A model generated the notes under the pieces. That model had not been told where the DNA came from and made no database searches. It saw only the letters and a list, made by a program, of their open reading frames with translations. A stretch of 64,000 nt of DNA from positions 186,001 through 250,000 of the forward strand of contig MU623343.1 in NCBI GenBank assembly GCA_025201765.1. Reading direction: 5' to 3'. Source of the DNA: Daldinia sp. FL1419 (taxonomy: Eukaryota > Ascomycota > Sordariomycetes > Xylariales > Hypoxylaceae). Every line of letters starts with the position of its first letter. Position 1 is the stretch's first letter. Both the position numbers and the translations under genes were made by a program. Positions 49,597 through 61,530 of the stretch are shown here, piece after piece.

Positions 49597-51069
49597 ATGT
49601 CGACGACTACCGTCACTTTCGTTACGCCGAAGACGCCTTCCCCGCCGGGTCAGCCCGATATCTCGTATGCGCCGGACTACGATAAGTGGCAAGCCCGAGC
49701 GGCTCGTCGGCTTAAGGAGGAGAACCTGCCGACTGCGCTGCCGGACGGCTTTCCGGCGCAATTGAAGGGCGATTTGGTCTGGGAAGGCGAAACCGTGGCG
49801 GATACATACGACTGGGCGTATGTCCTTAATAACCAGCAACTTAATGAGATAGATCGCGCAGTAGATCACTTCAAGGGTAAGTAGTGGTTTGTAACTCTAT
49901 ACGATGGGATTTTGAATCTTGATATGCTTAACTTCGTGCAGGACTGGGTTTATCGCTAGGCCATATCACCGCGGAGACATTCCCGCTTCCGAACCTGCAC
50001 GCGGAGCTGCGTCGTCTATCCGCGGAATTGCATAACGGGCACGGATTCTTCGTGATCCGTGGCCTGCGCGTCGACGACCACACTCGGGAGGAAAATGTCA
50101 TCATCTACGCGGGTATTTCCGCGCACATTGCCGCCCAGCGCGGCCGGCAGGACCACAAGTATAACGGCAAAGAGGCCGACGTGGTCCTCAGCCACATCAA
50201 AGATTTGACCTGGTCGCAGAATAACGGCTCCATCGGTAGTCCGGCTTACACTACTGATAAGCAGGTCTTCCACACGGATTCTGGCGATATCGTATCCTTG
50301 TTTGCTCTGGAGACGTCGGCTGCAGGTGGTGCTAGCAAGTTGGCGAGTACGTGGCGCGTGTACAATGAGATTGCTGCTACGCGTCCGGATCTTATCCATA
50401 CCTTATCCCAAAGCTGGGATATGGAAGTGTGAGTTATCCCAGGAGATACGATCTCATGTGTCATGTTATGATCCCCAGCATTGAATAGATGCGCGTATGC
50501 CAGTTTTACTAAGGAGCAGTCCGGATTCTAGGTTCGAGAAATCTGACAAGCAGTACGTGGAAAGGCCACTACTGTGTCACTTCCCTGCGACGGATTCAAC
50601 CCCGGAGCGAGTAGCGCTACAGTATGGACGGAGATACTTCGTCGGGTTTGGCGCTCTCCCGCGCAGGTCCACCATTCCTCCTATTACGGAGGCCCAAGCA
50701 GAGGCCCTCGATACAATTCACTTCTTAGGCGAAAAGTACTGTGTGAACACGGACTTTCAAAAAGGAGATATTCAGTACATCAACAATCTCGCCATCTTTC
50801 ATGCAAGAGACGGATTTACCGATACAGTGGAAAAGCGGTGAGCGTGTTCCTAATCGTCTTGCTTAAACATATCTATATGCTAACGAAATTTGCGCCTTCG
50901 GAACAGCCGCCATCTTTTACGTCTATGGCTGCGGGACCCAGAAAATGCTTGGCCAACCCCGGAATCTTGGAAGTATCGCTGGGCACAACTTTACGAAGGC
51001 GTCACACCAGAAGGGCAGGTATTTCCTCTTGAACCGTTTATTCGCAGTGCGGGAAATAAGGGGAGATAG
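49597..51069 (+). CDS. TauD/TfdA-family Fe(II)/2-oxoglutarate dioxygenase
   Basis: Four exons: 49597..49876, 49942..50428, 50532..50837, 50907..51069, 411 residues. This family uses Fe(II) and 2-oxoglutarate to hydroxylate small organic acids, including sulfonates and trimethyllysine-like compounds. The HxD iron motif is seen in FHTDSGDIVSL, the distal iron His in FHARDGF, and the 2-oxoglutarate-binding Arg in RHLLRLWLRDP. The opening GHITAETFPLPNL and GFFVIRGL, with a long N-terminal part, match fungal TauD/TfdA proteins. The third exon was joined at TCTAG so that the frame continues into FEKSDKQYVERPLL. The enzyme has no targeting signal and is probably cytosolic; the substrate is unknown. 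It converges on the carrier gene at 51210. Confidence 0.9.
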
Positions 51070-51209
51070 ATAATCGCGTGATCTATGTCTACACCAAAAT
51101 TTGCTGATGGCTGCATGTCCATCAATATCTTCACAAGGAAACCTCTCGCCGTGTGGGGAATCCTATGCTGTATCTAGAATGAAAAAACGCCGAAAATAAT
51201 TATGAAAGG

Positions 51210-52670
51210 TTACTCTAGAAGAATTTCGTAATCGTCCTTCGCGACACGTACAGGCTCGTTTCCGCTTCCGTATTTACGTCGAACGAGTTCGAAAATGATT
51301 AGGCCGGCGCTAGTACTCGGCACTTGTCGAACTACAGTAAATTGTTAGACGTCTATTGCTAGGTAGTAGATTCGATCTAGGCCGTAGCTGATATAAGATA
51401 AGGGAGGACAGGACTTACTAGTATTCCACCAAAACCCGCGATATAGCCACCGTGTCAGGCCTCTGCCTTCCGAGGCTGCTTCCGCAGCACACTTAGTCCA
51501 AGTTTCTTGGTAAGCATGATAATAGGCACGAAGCATGCGCCATTTACGTCTCGGCTTGTCGGGGTTCGTAGCTGCGGATTTTCTCAACTTCGCCGCTTTG
51601 GTATCTAGGTCTTCTAGGTGATCCCAATGCTCAACTTGAATGTGAGTCAGCGGGTGAAGGATTAATTGCTGGGTAAGCGAGGCCGTAAACCCAGCGAATA
51701 GCAAGAACATAGGCTCGATTGCGTAATGTGGACGAATGACAACTGGTCGGCTACCGTCTTTCGCAGTGTCGTCGTCCGAGCTCTTGCGAGTTGGCGGCCT
51801 CTTTTGGGCTAACACATCGACGACATCGGGATGCAATCCGCTATAATACCACGTGATAAATCGGTAGAACCCTTGGGCCTTCACGTACTCGAAAGTGCTG
51901 AAGAAGATGGCGCTCCCAAAGCTATCCTTTAGGAAAGACAGTCCCCATCCTGCAAAGACCCCTCTTAGCCCTATTTCCTTTAACTTTTCTGCTGAAAAGG
52001 CCCACATGCTCCTCGGCTTCCCGTTCTCATTACCGGCAACGAGATCGCGATGGTCGTATCTCGCTTGAATAGCATCCAGCGGAGCTGCGACAACACTTTG
52101 TATGCTTCCGGCTACGAATCCAGCAGTAAAGGTGTGGATCGGATCCGGAGGAGGGAAGACCCTCCTTGGAGCCCTCGATGTCTCTTCGTGAAGCTGAGCC
52201 AAGATGTGCAAATAGCTAGTATATAACACAGCGCCAACACCCACATTTGCCATCAGAGGCGGGAGAATTTGCTGTGGTATAATGCTCCATCCGTGCTGCC
52301 GAACGACGGACGCGAGTAAGCCCGGGGTAGTACCTCGTGCCCACATCCATGCCTGTTTGAGGGTGAGGCCTAGCCTCGAAGCGGTTTGACCATTGGCAGC
52401 AGTACGGGTTAACAATTCCGTTTGAGTCTGGTGGACACTCCGGGCGTACGCAAGATAGTCAACCCGTGTCCGAAAGAAAGCCTTGACGGGAGCCCTGAAG
52501 TAAAAAGCGATAGCCTGGGCACTCAAGGCTCGAACACCAGCAGCGGACGCGGCGGTTGCGGCATTATTACGTGATGGACTATCCGGACCTACATCAGATG
52601 GTATTGCAGGGAGAACCCCAGTATATATGTCCCGGGGTAAACCATTAATATCATCGCGGCCTGGCGGCAT
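51210..52670 (-). CDS. Atypical mitochondrial carrier family protein
   Basis: Two exons: complement(51210..51331, 51419..52670), 457 residues. Only two carrier-like repeats are easily seen: the PLDAIQARYD signature near residue 200 and the HPLTHIQVEHWD region near residue 350. Intervening helices such as GSIQSVVAAPLD, GVFAGWGLSFLKDSFGSAIFFSTFEYVK and LLFAGFTASLTQQLILHP have the alternating pattern of the family. Signature residues are altered, the N-terminus carries an Ala-rich extension of about 50 residues, and the length exceeds the usual 300. This resembles divergent fungal outer- or inner-membrane members rather than a metabolite carrier of known specificity. Exon 2 (RQVPSTSAGLIIFELVRRKYG) restores the last helix and the stop. 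Confidence 0.8.
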
Positions 52671-53257
52671 TGTCTTTATAAGTCATCTTGAGGTTACGAT
52701 GAATGAGGTCTGACCAAGTTTGGAGGTTTTGCGGTTTTGCGGTTTTGCGGGGGATCGTCGGATGAATAATAATAATTTGTTGCGACGCGTTTTCTGAGAC
52801 AATGAAGAGGTACCTCCTATATACCTAGGTAGGTAAGTACTCGGTACCTTGCATTAGAGAGCTTATTACGTAATTTACCGATTAATATTAGGGTACCTAG
52901 GTACAGTGCTACGTACAGTTATTTTTTACTTGGCTGTACGGTACGATAAAAGCATCTTGAGGTTTGACAATTCACTAACCCAAGTGGATGCGCGTGCGTG
53001 TACATTTAAAAGTTTGAACCACTTATTTCATATGACGTCAGCTGTTCGTCCCCTAAAGTTTAGTACCCAATCGCTCATTTCTTGGAGGTCTTCTGCTCCC
53101 GATAAAACTAATCCGGTAAACGTACCTTCGTACTGGCTTCGAGCCCCTACATCAAAAACTCCAAGACGACGTAATGCATCAAACATTCGCTGGATAATAT
53201 GGGCGAGTGCGTTTATTCATTTTTGGATCTTAACTCGTATTTTTTTAACTGTCCATC
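52671..53257. promoter_or_regulatory. Divergent promoter region
   Basis: 587 bp between the divergent carrier and PXB/DUF3818 genes. Two CCTAGG-centred palindromes (52822-52833 and 52892-52904) and a triplet of GCGGTTTT (about 52726-52749) lie in it. A frame at 52906-53304 overlaps the next gene out of frame and has no similarity, so I do not call it. Confidence 0.5.
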
Positions 53258-55329
53258 ATGGCTTCTGCGGCCTTGTCTCCGCAACAGTTGGATGCCTTGA
53301 TTGATATTCTTGTTCACCACGAGACTTATTCAGAAGCCGAGAGCTTTAAGAAACCCGATGCTATCGAGCAATATGGGTATCCATTTGACCCCCCAACTCG
53401 CACCAAAGGCAGTAATGCGGCGGTCAAAAAATCAGCATCTCCGCTACTACAGCTACTTCTCACCAGGTTAATTCTTCCGATTCCTGGAGTCAGGGATCTA
53501 CCGTCCGAATTCTGGAGCACCAAGTTCCGATGTATCATGAGAAGATTTGGTGAAGTAGAACTTTCAGAGAGCTACGACAAAGGGACGTTAGGAAGCAGGA
53601 AACGGTTGGCCTCGGCTGCTTCAGTTATTCACGAATGTGTCACCCGAGGTCTGTTAAGTGGCATCCCTGATGGTGAACTGCCAAACCTACACGGTCAATA
53701 CGATGCTCGTAAAGCTAGGGACCTTTCCAAGGCTTGGGATGATGTAGTTCAACATTTGGTCCACGGAAATTTGATCGATGAATTATTTGATCATTTCACA
53801 AGGACCGCAAATCTCGAAGATCATTCACCAGCGGTTGATGCTGCTGTTAATCTTGCTATCATATATGTAGCTACATTTCTCCACCATTTATTTGTCCTTT
53901 CAGCGGAAGGCCCCTATTTACTCAAGTTAATCGATAATATCCACGGCTTGATACCGTATACCGTAATCGGACAAACACTACGCGTTGGGAACGCCGGGAC
54001 CATGATCAACGCCATGGTTAGATTATTCTTAGCCAAAGTCAGCGTCGGTGCCATCTCAAATTGGCTTGGGCTGACGCAAAATGCATCGGATGGGATGAAC
54101 CTTTTACAGAGGTACGTGCTTACTGACAAATTAAAGATGAGCCAACCTAATCGCCCCCCAGAATCATATCTTTGGTATTAGAATGGGATACCGGTGAATT
54201 TCGCAAGGCCGTCGATAATATTAAGCGGGGCAAAGGGAGGCCTAGCGAATCGTGCTTAGCTGTAATCGACGAACATTTACAGGCGGCTAGGAGCCAGCAT
54301 GAATCGCTTCGTGAATCAAGTATCAGAGAAGGGAAGTCTATAATAGTGGCTATTCTTGAGGCTAAGGATAAAACGTTGGCGGAATCGCTTACGGAAGAGC
54401 AGCACGCTCAATGCTTACAATATTACTCGGCTCAGCTCGCAATTCGAGATAGGGAGAAGATTACGGAGGTACTCTGCCGTCAAAGCCCAGATTTAACCAC
54501 AACTATTGTACGAGATGTTGTATCCGTATTCGAACCCATGATTCGAGATATCCATAAAAATGTCGACATACGCAAGCATCTCAGCTCTGTTGAGAGCTTT
54601 TTAACAGATTTGATAAAGACGAGCAAACCGAAGAAGCGGGATAATGGCAAAGCACAGGGCAACACTACACCGCCATCCGTTGAAGATTACGTCGCTTTAT
54701 TAAAACGGAACCGTCAGCTAGCTTACGATTACCTACGTGACTTCGCTGAAGGATGTCCGGATTTACGAAAAACATGGTTGGACTGGGCTAAGAGAAGCCT
54801 AGAAACTTTTCGAAGGACATCCAAGAGTGCCAATTCTTATAAGCCTGAAGAAATGAATAATAGTTTACAAGACTTATTCAATAAACTCCCAGCTGACCAG
54901 CGATCTAACGTCAGGGCCGCCATTGACAACCACGTTGAATACCTCTCCACATCAGAGAACATATCAATCGTACGAATGCAAAGTATTATAGACAGTCAGG
55001 CTTCTTACGAAAAAGGAGAGACGTGCGGTAGTATGGGTGGACCAGGAGTATATATAACGCGTTGGCATTCCTTGCTGGATGAAACTATCGTTACTCCGAA
55101 CACACGAAGAGGTCCACCAAGGAGTGGGAAAGAGGTCAAAGGATTAAAGGCCCTTGGAAAGACGGAGGCTGTCGCTAAAACAGAGACTTGGGACCCAGAC
55201 ACTCTAACACGACAGGAAGAACAGGCATGGCCTGAGCCGCCTGACGTCGCGATTGTCGTTGATGCACTTAGTTCTCATTTCAAGGGTCTGATAGCTGATA
55301 TTTCGAGTACAGGTTTGCCTCGTAGATGA
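53258..55329 (+). CDS. PXB and DUF3818 protein lacking a PX domain
   Basis: Two exons: 53258..54111 and 54162..55329, 673 residues. The start (ALSPQQLDALIDILVHHETYSEAESFK) is the PX-associated PXB domain, and the C-terminal two thirds, including VLEWDTGEFRKAVDNI and long helices, matches DUF3818. Both occur in fungal relatives of yeast YPR097W/Lec1, a lipid-binding PX protein linked to lipid droplets and ergosterol distribution. The usual PX domain between or beside these is absent. The intron at 54112-54161 joins NLLQR to IISLVLEWD in frame, with good GTACGT and CAG sites, so the missing PX domain is not a splicing error here. Coiled-coil-like charged helices fill the second half. Confidence 0.82.
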
Positions 55330-55840
55330 AAGGCTACGATGCGGTGCTGAAGAAAAAGATCAGGGTCGCATCGAGAAGTTGCATTATAAAGGACTCATCA
55401 CTCCTAATTGCTGAGCCATTACTAACTACGGACTGAGATAGAGGCAGGTCGGGTACATCGCACAAGAGGAAATAAAGGATAAAGAGTGCAACTGGAGGCG
55501 AGGGCAATAAATAAACAGGGAAAAAATCATTTAAGACGAAGACAGTCACGACATGGGATTAATCAGCCGCAGGATAGAAAATGCCAAAAGCAGACGAAAT
55601 CAAATCTATTAATACACTAAACGATAGGAACGGTACTAATAAGACACAGGACCTATTGTTGCTTCTGGACTAATGCATACTATGAACTCCAACTATTTTG
55701 AATTTTCCATTTTCTAACTCTACTTTGCGGGGGCTGGGGTTGATCGATTAGGGGCAGCGTTCTGGGGACGAAGGCGGTGGCGTAATCTAAGTATACGGGT
55801 TAGCAAGAATTGAGACGAGAAGAGACAGTTAATCTCACCT
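55330..55840. other. Convergent 3' region
   Basis: About 510 bp between converging genes, AT-rich, with no supported coding frame. It holds the 3' untranslated regions of the DUF3818 gene and the repetitive secreted protein. Confidence 0.5.
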
Positions 55841-56680
55841 CTAGTTAGCGCCAAAGCCCTTGAAGCCGCTAAGGAGGCCCTCAAGTCCACTGGCTTGCTT
55901 GTTGTCCTCCTTCTTGGCCCTGGAAGACTCGGAAGCACCACCAGATCCCTCGAAACCCGCCCTCGAGCCCTCGAATCCGGCTCTGGATCCCTCGGCAGCG
56001 CCCTGCGCGCCTTCAAATCCAGAGTGCGAGCCCTGGGTGCCGGAGTGGTATCCTTCCCTTCCGTGCTTGTTGTCCTCGAAGCCAGCTCGGGACCCCTCGA
56101 AGCCGGTGTGGGAACCGTCGAATCCGGCCTGGAAGCCGTCGGCCTTGTCCAGGTTTGCGCGGTCGGCACTGTTGGCGCCGTTCTTGTTGTTGTGTGCGAC
56201 ACCGTTCTTGGATGCGCTCCTGTCGGCGCCGAAGTTACCGGCTTCGCTGCCTTCGCTGCCGTGTTCGTAGGCTTCATGCTCCTCGTGAGCTTGCTTGCGG
56301 CCGTGCTCACCAGCTTCCTGTCCAGCGAATCCAGCCTTGTGGCCGTCTACCTTGCCGAATTGGCCCTCATCGTGAGACATCTGTCCCTTATTTCCTGCGA
56401 CTTCGCTGCCCTCGATGGCGTGCTGTCCAGCCTGCCCAGCGTGCTGGTCGGCACCACCAGCGTGTTGGCCACCGACGTTGGCGCGGTGTTCTCCTTCAGC
56501 GACCTTGTGCTCCTTCTTTTCTCCACCCTTTACACCAGCGGTGCCAGCAGTGACACCGTTGACAGTCGGGGGAGCAGCGCGAGCAGCGAGAGCGCCGACA
56601 TTGGGGATGGTGTTCAAAGGAGCGGAGTTGGCCGCGGCGGCGAGGAGGGTGATGAGAGCGATGATTGCGCGTTGCTGCAT
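55841..56680 (-). CDS. Repetitive Gly/Glu/Ala-rich secreted protein
   Basis: Single exon, 279 residues from the Met at 56680; upstream codons in frame are leader-like. A signal peptide (MQQRAIIALITLLAAAANSAP) precedes low-complexity sequence. From about residue 55 the chain is built from irregular 6-11-residue repeats whose core is (A/T/S)GFEGS, with HAG and GQ(H/E)A variants earlier. The mature part has no cysteine and is rich in Gly, Glu, Ala, Ser, His and Lys, so it is hydrophilic and likely disordered. It resembles no enzyme. Similar repeats occur in fungal surface, matrix or stress-associated proteins, but I claim no homology. The gene is more GC-rich than its flanks, and its opposite strand stays open for 264 codons; this is a coding shadow. 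Confidence 0.78.
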   Translation of the reverse strand: MQQRAIIALITLLAAAANSAPLNTIPNVGALAARAAPPTVNGVTAGTAGVKGGEKKEHKVAEGEHRANVGGQHAGGADQHAGQAGQHAIEGSEVAGNKGQMSHDEGQFGKVDGHKAGFAGQEAGEHGRKQAHEEHEAYEHGSEGSEAGNFGADRSASKNGVAHNNKNGANSADRANLDKADGFQAGFDGSHTGFEGSRAGFEDNKHGREGYHSGTQGSHSGFEGAQGAAEGSRAGFEGSRAGFEGSGGASESSRAKKEDNKQASGLEGLLSGFKGFGAN

Positions 56681-57417
56681 TTTGATTGATTGGTTGGTTG
56701 TTTGTTGAAAGGGTCGGAATGTCGAGGACAGAAACTGAGTAGTGGAAAATTGAAAGTGTAAGTGAAAGACTAAATGAGTGACTGTAAATGAGTGACGAAT
56801 TGGTTGCTGATGCTGAATGGAAAAGGTCTGATGCTCCGAGGATCCTGACATCCTTTTGTATCCAAATGGCCCCCCAGCGTTAATCCAAGGGAATGGGCGT
56901 ATTTGATTTTACAGCATGCCTATCGCCCCTTGATTATCAGTAGTTGGATTGAATTGACTCACGATTCTGTACTGTGTCTCACTTAGTGCGCACATACAGC
57001 ATCCCGAGATCGACACTAGAGGGAGGACTGAACCCCCTGAATATCGCAACGTGGAATTTATTTACATTATAAAGGGCTAATCTATGGAACGCACCTCCCA
57101 CTTGATTCATAGTGCGATGTGGCCCTCCTTTGATGGGTGGTCTATTGATACGATCCCTCCGAAATACATCACCAAAGGGTTAACATGAGACTAAAGGGGA
57201 GGCGCGGCACAGATTCGCCCTTTACACACTACACACAGTTATATTCTTCGTCTTACATACTAGAATGAAAATGTATTATTTTGCTCGAAGTGGAATTACG
57301 ACGATTGCAGTATTACTAGTACCTACCTAGATATCTACAATCGCTCTTCCAAGGATTCCACTGGATCCTTATAATTACTTCGAAAAATCAATCCAAGTCC
57401 CAGTTTCTAGTAGTCTA
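56681..57417. other. Intergenic, promoter-like
   Basis: About 740 bp. The part next to the repetitive protein (56681-56830) reads on the minus strand as a CAACC/TCAATC-rich leader of the type seen before strongly expressed fungal genes. Elsewhere nothing is recognised. Confidence 0.5.
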
Positions 57418-57708
57418 TCAAACGCTATCAGAATCTAGGGATCTCTCTTTAGTCTTTCGATTGCGACGCTTGCGCCGAATACACACCCATAGAATCCATA
57501 ACATGGCGATTACACAAACTGGTAGGGTTACTAAGATCGCGATCCACGGGGCAAGGCTCCCTCCTCTAGGTGGCCAATCCAGGGACGCAGGTGTATTCTC
57601 GCTCGAGAGATCGACGATACACCAGTCGTAATACCCGGGGCTCGAGTGATTTGATATTCCTACATATTGATCGCATGTATCGATCTCATCGGGCTGAGAG
57701 CCTGCCAT
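57418..57708 (-). CDS. Small single-pass membrane protein
   Basis: Single exon, 96 residues. The N-terminal 50 residues are acidic and contain two cysteines; one hydrophobic helix (about 52-74, PWIAILVTLPVCVIAMLWILW) is followed by a strongly basic tail (RRKRRNRK) and a Ser/Asp-rich end. This charge pattern fits a type III or type I protein with a cytosolic C-terminus. There is no signal peptide and no known domain. It may be a short genuine gene or the last exon of a longer one whose upstream exons I cannot identify. Confidence 0.5.
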   Translation of the reverse strand: MAGSQPDEIDTCDQYVGISNHSSPGYYDWCIVDLSSENTPASLDWPPRGGSLAPWIAILVTLPVCVIAMLWILWVCIRRKRRNRKTKERSLDSDSV

Positions 57709-58884
57709 AGCTAGAAGTAGGTCCTTTGGTCTCAGATAATTAGATAATGTCTTCTTTATTCTCTCTTTTGGTGGTCGGCAGTCGCTTATAAAGACTCGTA
57801 AAGCGACCTATTTATCAACCTGACGTTTGATACGAGGCCGTAAAGTGATTTTTCGTCTATGACGGTGGGCAGAGGAGATGAATATTATCTTTTAATTCGA
57901 ACCGCGTAGGTATATAGGTTGCTTCACCTTAGTATGTGTCGAAAAAGGATGTAGATTCCGGCTAGTCAACGTATAGATGGATCTCAAGACAGACCTTTTA
58001 ATCCTGCTAGACGTTCCAACGATGCGCAATTTAACTGGCTGGTACAAACTCGACTGATTAATATATCGCTCGCTGTGCTGGTTAGAAAGTTACCTTTATT
58101 CTTCAGTATATTATGATATTTCTATGATGCCTTGATCGCTGGTGTAGACTACCTACACTTGTGTGTTATAGTATGAGAAATCCGAATATTAGATCACTGG
58201 AAGATATTCTGAGATGACGACAGGTACCTACCTAACCTAGGTAGGTATATATATGTAGCAAAAGCCATAATCAATGAGATGTTCGCTTCTTTGTGCGTTA
58301 GCCACGTAGTTGGAGTTGATTCAAATCAATGTATTACTTAAAACATAGTTAACTATTAACAAATCGATTGTTATATATCGTGATTGTAATCCTAAGCATT
58401 TACGTTTACCTAGCACCTGTTCCAAGAACTATCATTCAAAGTATGTATATTGGGCACCTACCTAAGACTAGGATGGTCCTCTACGGAACCACGAAGCCGG
58501 TGCAACTCATGTGATGGATTTTGTGTGTTTTCTAGGTCTGCATACATTTATCAGAGTCCCATTGGATCTTATTCCTAACCCCAATCTACCGAAGCTTAGT
58601 AACTCGAGTACGTAGATCATATTACGGTCTGGGGGTCTAACAAGGAACCCGGATTCTCGGGGCGGTGAACATTTCTGGAATATTATGCTGCCAAGTGAGT
58701 GGAGCGCCATCGGATCCATGCTTCTAGAGCGAGCCTCTCGGACGACGGTAATACTTAAAACGTGGTCTCCGCCTCACTTTTGGGGAAAACAATTGTGATT
58801 CCGTCTCCTCAATTTCGTCGTTCAAGAAGTGTTAGAGTTCGGTCTATCTAAGACCGGCTCTCACATGTATTGTGGCCATCCATC
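57709..58884. other. Intergenic, GTAGGT palindrome
   Basis: About 1.2 kb between divergent genes. A strong palindromic block (GGTACCTACCTAACCTAGGTAGGTA) lies at 58223-58247. No supported coding frame was found. The region should carry the GH3 promoter. Confidence 0.55.
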
Positions 58885-61530
58885 ATGTTGTCCCCATTGG
58901 TAGCGACCCTTTTTGTATCGTCGCTTGTCGCATCTGCTCCCTCTGGTTTCGCAAATAGCTATGCACAATCACCTTTAGTCGTTCCCTCCCGTAAGCTCAA
59001 TAACTCTATACAAACGTATTAATTCAATTACTTACTCGCGTTGATAGCATCTGGGAAAGGTGCGGGCAGATGGGCAGACGCGTATGATAGCGCTAGCGGT
59101 CTTGTAAATCGGATGACGTTGGAGGAGAAGGTTAACCTTACACGCGGCTTTACTGTTGGCGATAATGTGTGCGCCGGTAACACAGGGACGGTTCCGCGGC
59201 TAGAGTGGCCAGGTATGTGCCTACACGACGCAGGTAACGGGGTTAGAGCTACGGACCTCGTTAATTCATATCCGTCGGCAATCCACGTCGGCGCCAGTTG
59301 GGACAGAAATCTGACGTACCAAAGAGCCTATTATATTGGTTACGAGTTCAAAGCCAAAGGCAGTAAGTATAAGACGAAGCTTACATGGAATCTTGACGGT
59401 ACTCAGCTTACATCCTGCTAGTTAATGTCCTTCTTGGTCCCAATGCGGGCCCATTAGGAAGAACTCCTTTAGGCGGCCGTAATTGGGAGGGTTTCTCTGT
59501 TGATCCGTACTTGTCCGGCCAGCTAAATGCAGAGACAATCATCGGTCACCAAGATGCCGGTGTAATTGCAAATATCAAAGTAGAAACCCTCCATGTAGTG
59601 TTATCGTGTCTCTGAATTGCTAATTCACCATGTAGCATTTCATCGCCAATGAGCAGGAAACGTATAGACGGCCGTACTTTGGTGTTGAAGCTGTTTCGGC
59701 AAATATCGATGATAAGACACTTCATGAACTTTACCTCTGGCCATTTATGGACGGAGTAAGGGCTGGTGTGGCTTCGGTCATGTGTTCTTATAATAGGATC
59801 AATGGCACATACGGCTGCGAGAATAGCAAACTCATGAATGGCGTCCTTAAAACCGAACTTGCTTTTGATGGGTTTGTACTCCTTGATTGGAATGCGCAAC
59901 ATAACCTTCAGAGTGCAAATGCAGGATTGGATAGTACGTTGCCATATTTATGACTTTCTCAATTTGAATATCAGATACTGATTTATCATATAATAGTGCT
60001 TATGCCCGGAGGTGGCTTCTGGGGGGACAACTTAACCGAAGCGGTTCGTAACGGGTCAGTTAGTGAAGATAGAGTCACAGATATGGCTACTAGGTAAGAA
60101 AGAACTTGAGCGTGAATTAATTACTAGATGGCTAAATGCGTTTAGAATCCTCGCAGCGTGGTATCTTGTCGGCCAAAATGGCAGCAACTTTCCTGTCCCG
60201 GGAATTGGGATGAAGAATCTCACCTTGCCCCATGAGCAAGTCGATGCCCGTACCCCTGAATCAAAACCAATCATCTTAGAAGGCGCCATAGCCGGGCATG
60301 TATTGGTGAAAAATGACGGTGCCTTGCCTTTCAGAAAGAACCCGACCATGCTGTCCGTTTACGGCTATGACGCTACTGTCCCCGATACTAAAAACACAGA
60401 TACTCTCTTCCAGCTAGGTTACACTTCTTCCTCGGAAATGGCCCAAGCGGTATTAGGCACGGTGAATCACTTCGACCAGGCTGCCAAGGGGGGTACTATT
60501 GTTACTGGCGGAAGAGCTGCTGCCAACAGTCCAGCTTATATCCATGATGTAAGGAAACCTACAATTATTATCCTTCGTTTAACTAATCTCAATACAGCCC
60601 CTGAGCGCCATTCAGCAGAGGGCAAGAATTGATGGGACATGGGTCAACTGGGATTTAACTTCACCCAACCCAGATGTCAATGCGGCGTCAGATGCTTGCC
60701 TGGTCTTCATCAATGCTATTGCTACCGAAGGCTGGGATCGAGATGGGCTCCACGATGATTTTAGCGACGGGCTTGTTTTGAACGTAGCTTCTAAATGTTC
60801 AAACACTATCGTCGCCATTCACGCCGCGGGTATTCGGTTGGTAGACCAATGGATCGACCATCCTAATGTTACCGCAGCGATTATTGCTCACCTCCCCGGT
60901 CAAGATAGCGGAGAAGCCCTGGTTAAGCTCATCTACGGAGAAGCAGAATTTTCAGGAAAGCTTCCGTATACTTTGGCTAGAAACGAAAGTGATTATGCAG
61001 TTTATGCTCCGTGTGGTCGCGGTCCGTCTAATACGACAAACCCACAATGCGACTTCACTGAGGGAGTCTACATCGATTACCGCTACTTCGACGAGAATGA
61101 GATAACCCCGCGCTATGAGTTTGGATACGGATTGTCGTACACGACATTTAACTATTCTTCTTTGTCGGTCGAGCCCCTGAGCATTACGCCAGAGCCCAAA
61201 GGAACCTCTACTAAAAGCAACGATGAAGCTTTATGGGCTACTGTAGCCGTAGTTAGTACAACTATCACGAACTCCGGCGAGAGATTTGGTGCAGAAGTAG
61301 CACAGCTGTACCTCGGTATCCCAAACAGTCCGCCAAAGCAGTTGCGTGGCTTTGAAAAAGTTCATCTCGCCCCGGGAGAGTCCACTGAGGTCATATTCGA
61401 ACTTGCCAGGCGTGACTTGAGTATATGGGATGTTGTCACTCAGGGTTGGGCCGTACAGGCTGGCCACTATGACTTATATGTCGGCGCTAGTAGTCGGGAT
61501 ATTCGATTGACAGGTAGCATTGCGGTCTAG
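58885..61530 (+). CDS. GH3 beta-glucosidase
   Basis: Seven exons: 58885..58990, 59048..59362, 59422..59579, 59636..59933, 59997..60093, 60146..60548, 60598..61530, 769 residues. GH3 beta-glucosidases release glucose from cello-oligosaccharides or aryl glycosides; the signal peptide (MLSPLVATLFVSSLVASAP) shows secretion. Domain order: GH3 N barrel (about 40-330) with WPGMCLHDAGNGVR, VLLGPNAGPLGR and HFIANEQE; nucleophile Asp277 in VLLDWNAQ (the usual neighbour Ser is Leu); GLDMLMPG; GH3 C domain (about 360-590) with AHLPGQDSGEALVKLIYGEAEFSGKLPYT split by no intron; and a fibronectin type III-like C-terminal domain ending GHYDLYVGASSRDIRL. Several N-glycosylation sites are visible. The reading frame is consistent across all six introns. 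The length fits the family. Confidence 0.93.

Noticed and set aside
52906..53304. 132-codon plus-strand frame upstream of and overlapping the PXB gene
   Set aside because: It overlaps the better supported start at 53258 in another frame and has no similarity to a known family.
55895..56689. 264-codon open frame on the plus strand opposite the repetitive secreted protein
   Set aside because: It arises from the repetitive, GC-rich minus-strand gene. The minus strand has a signal peptide and consistent codon use, while the plus-strand product has no domain.
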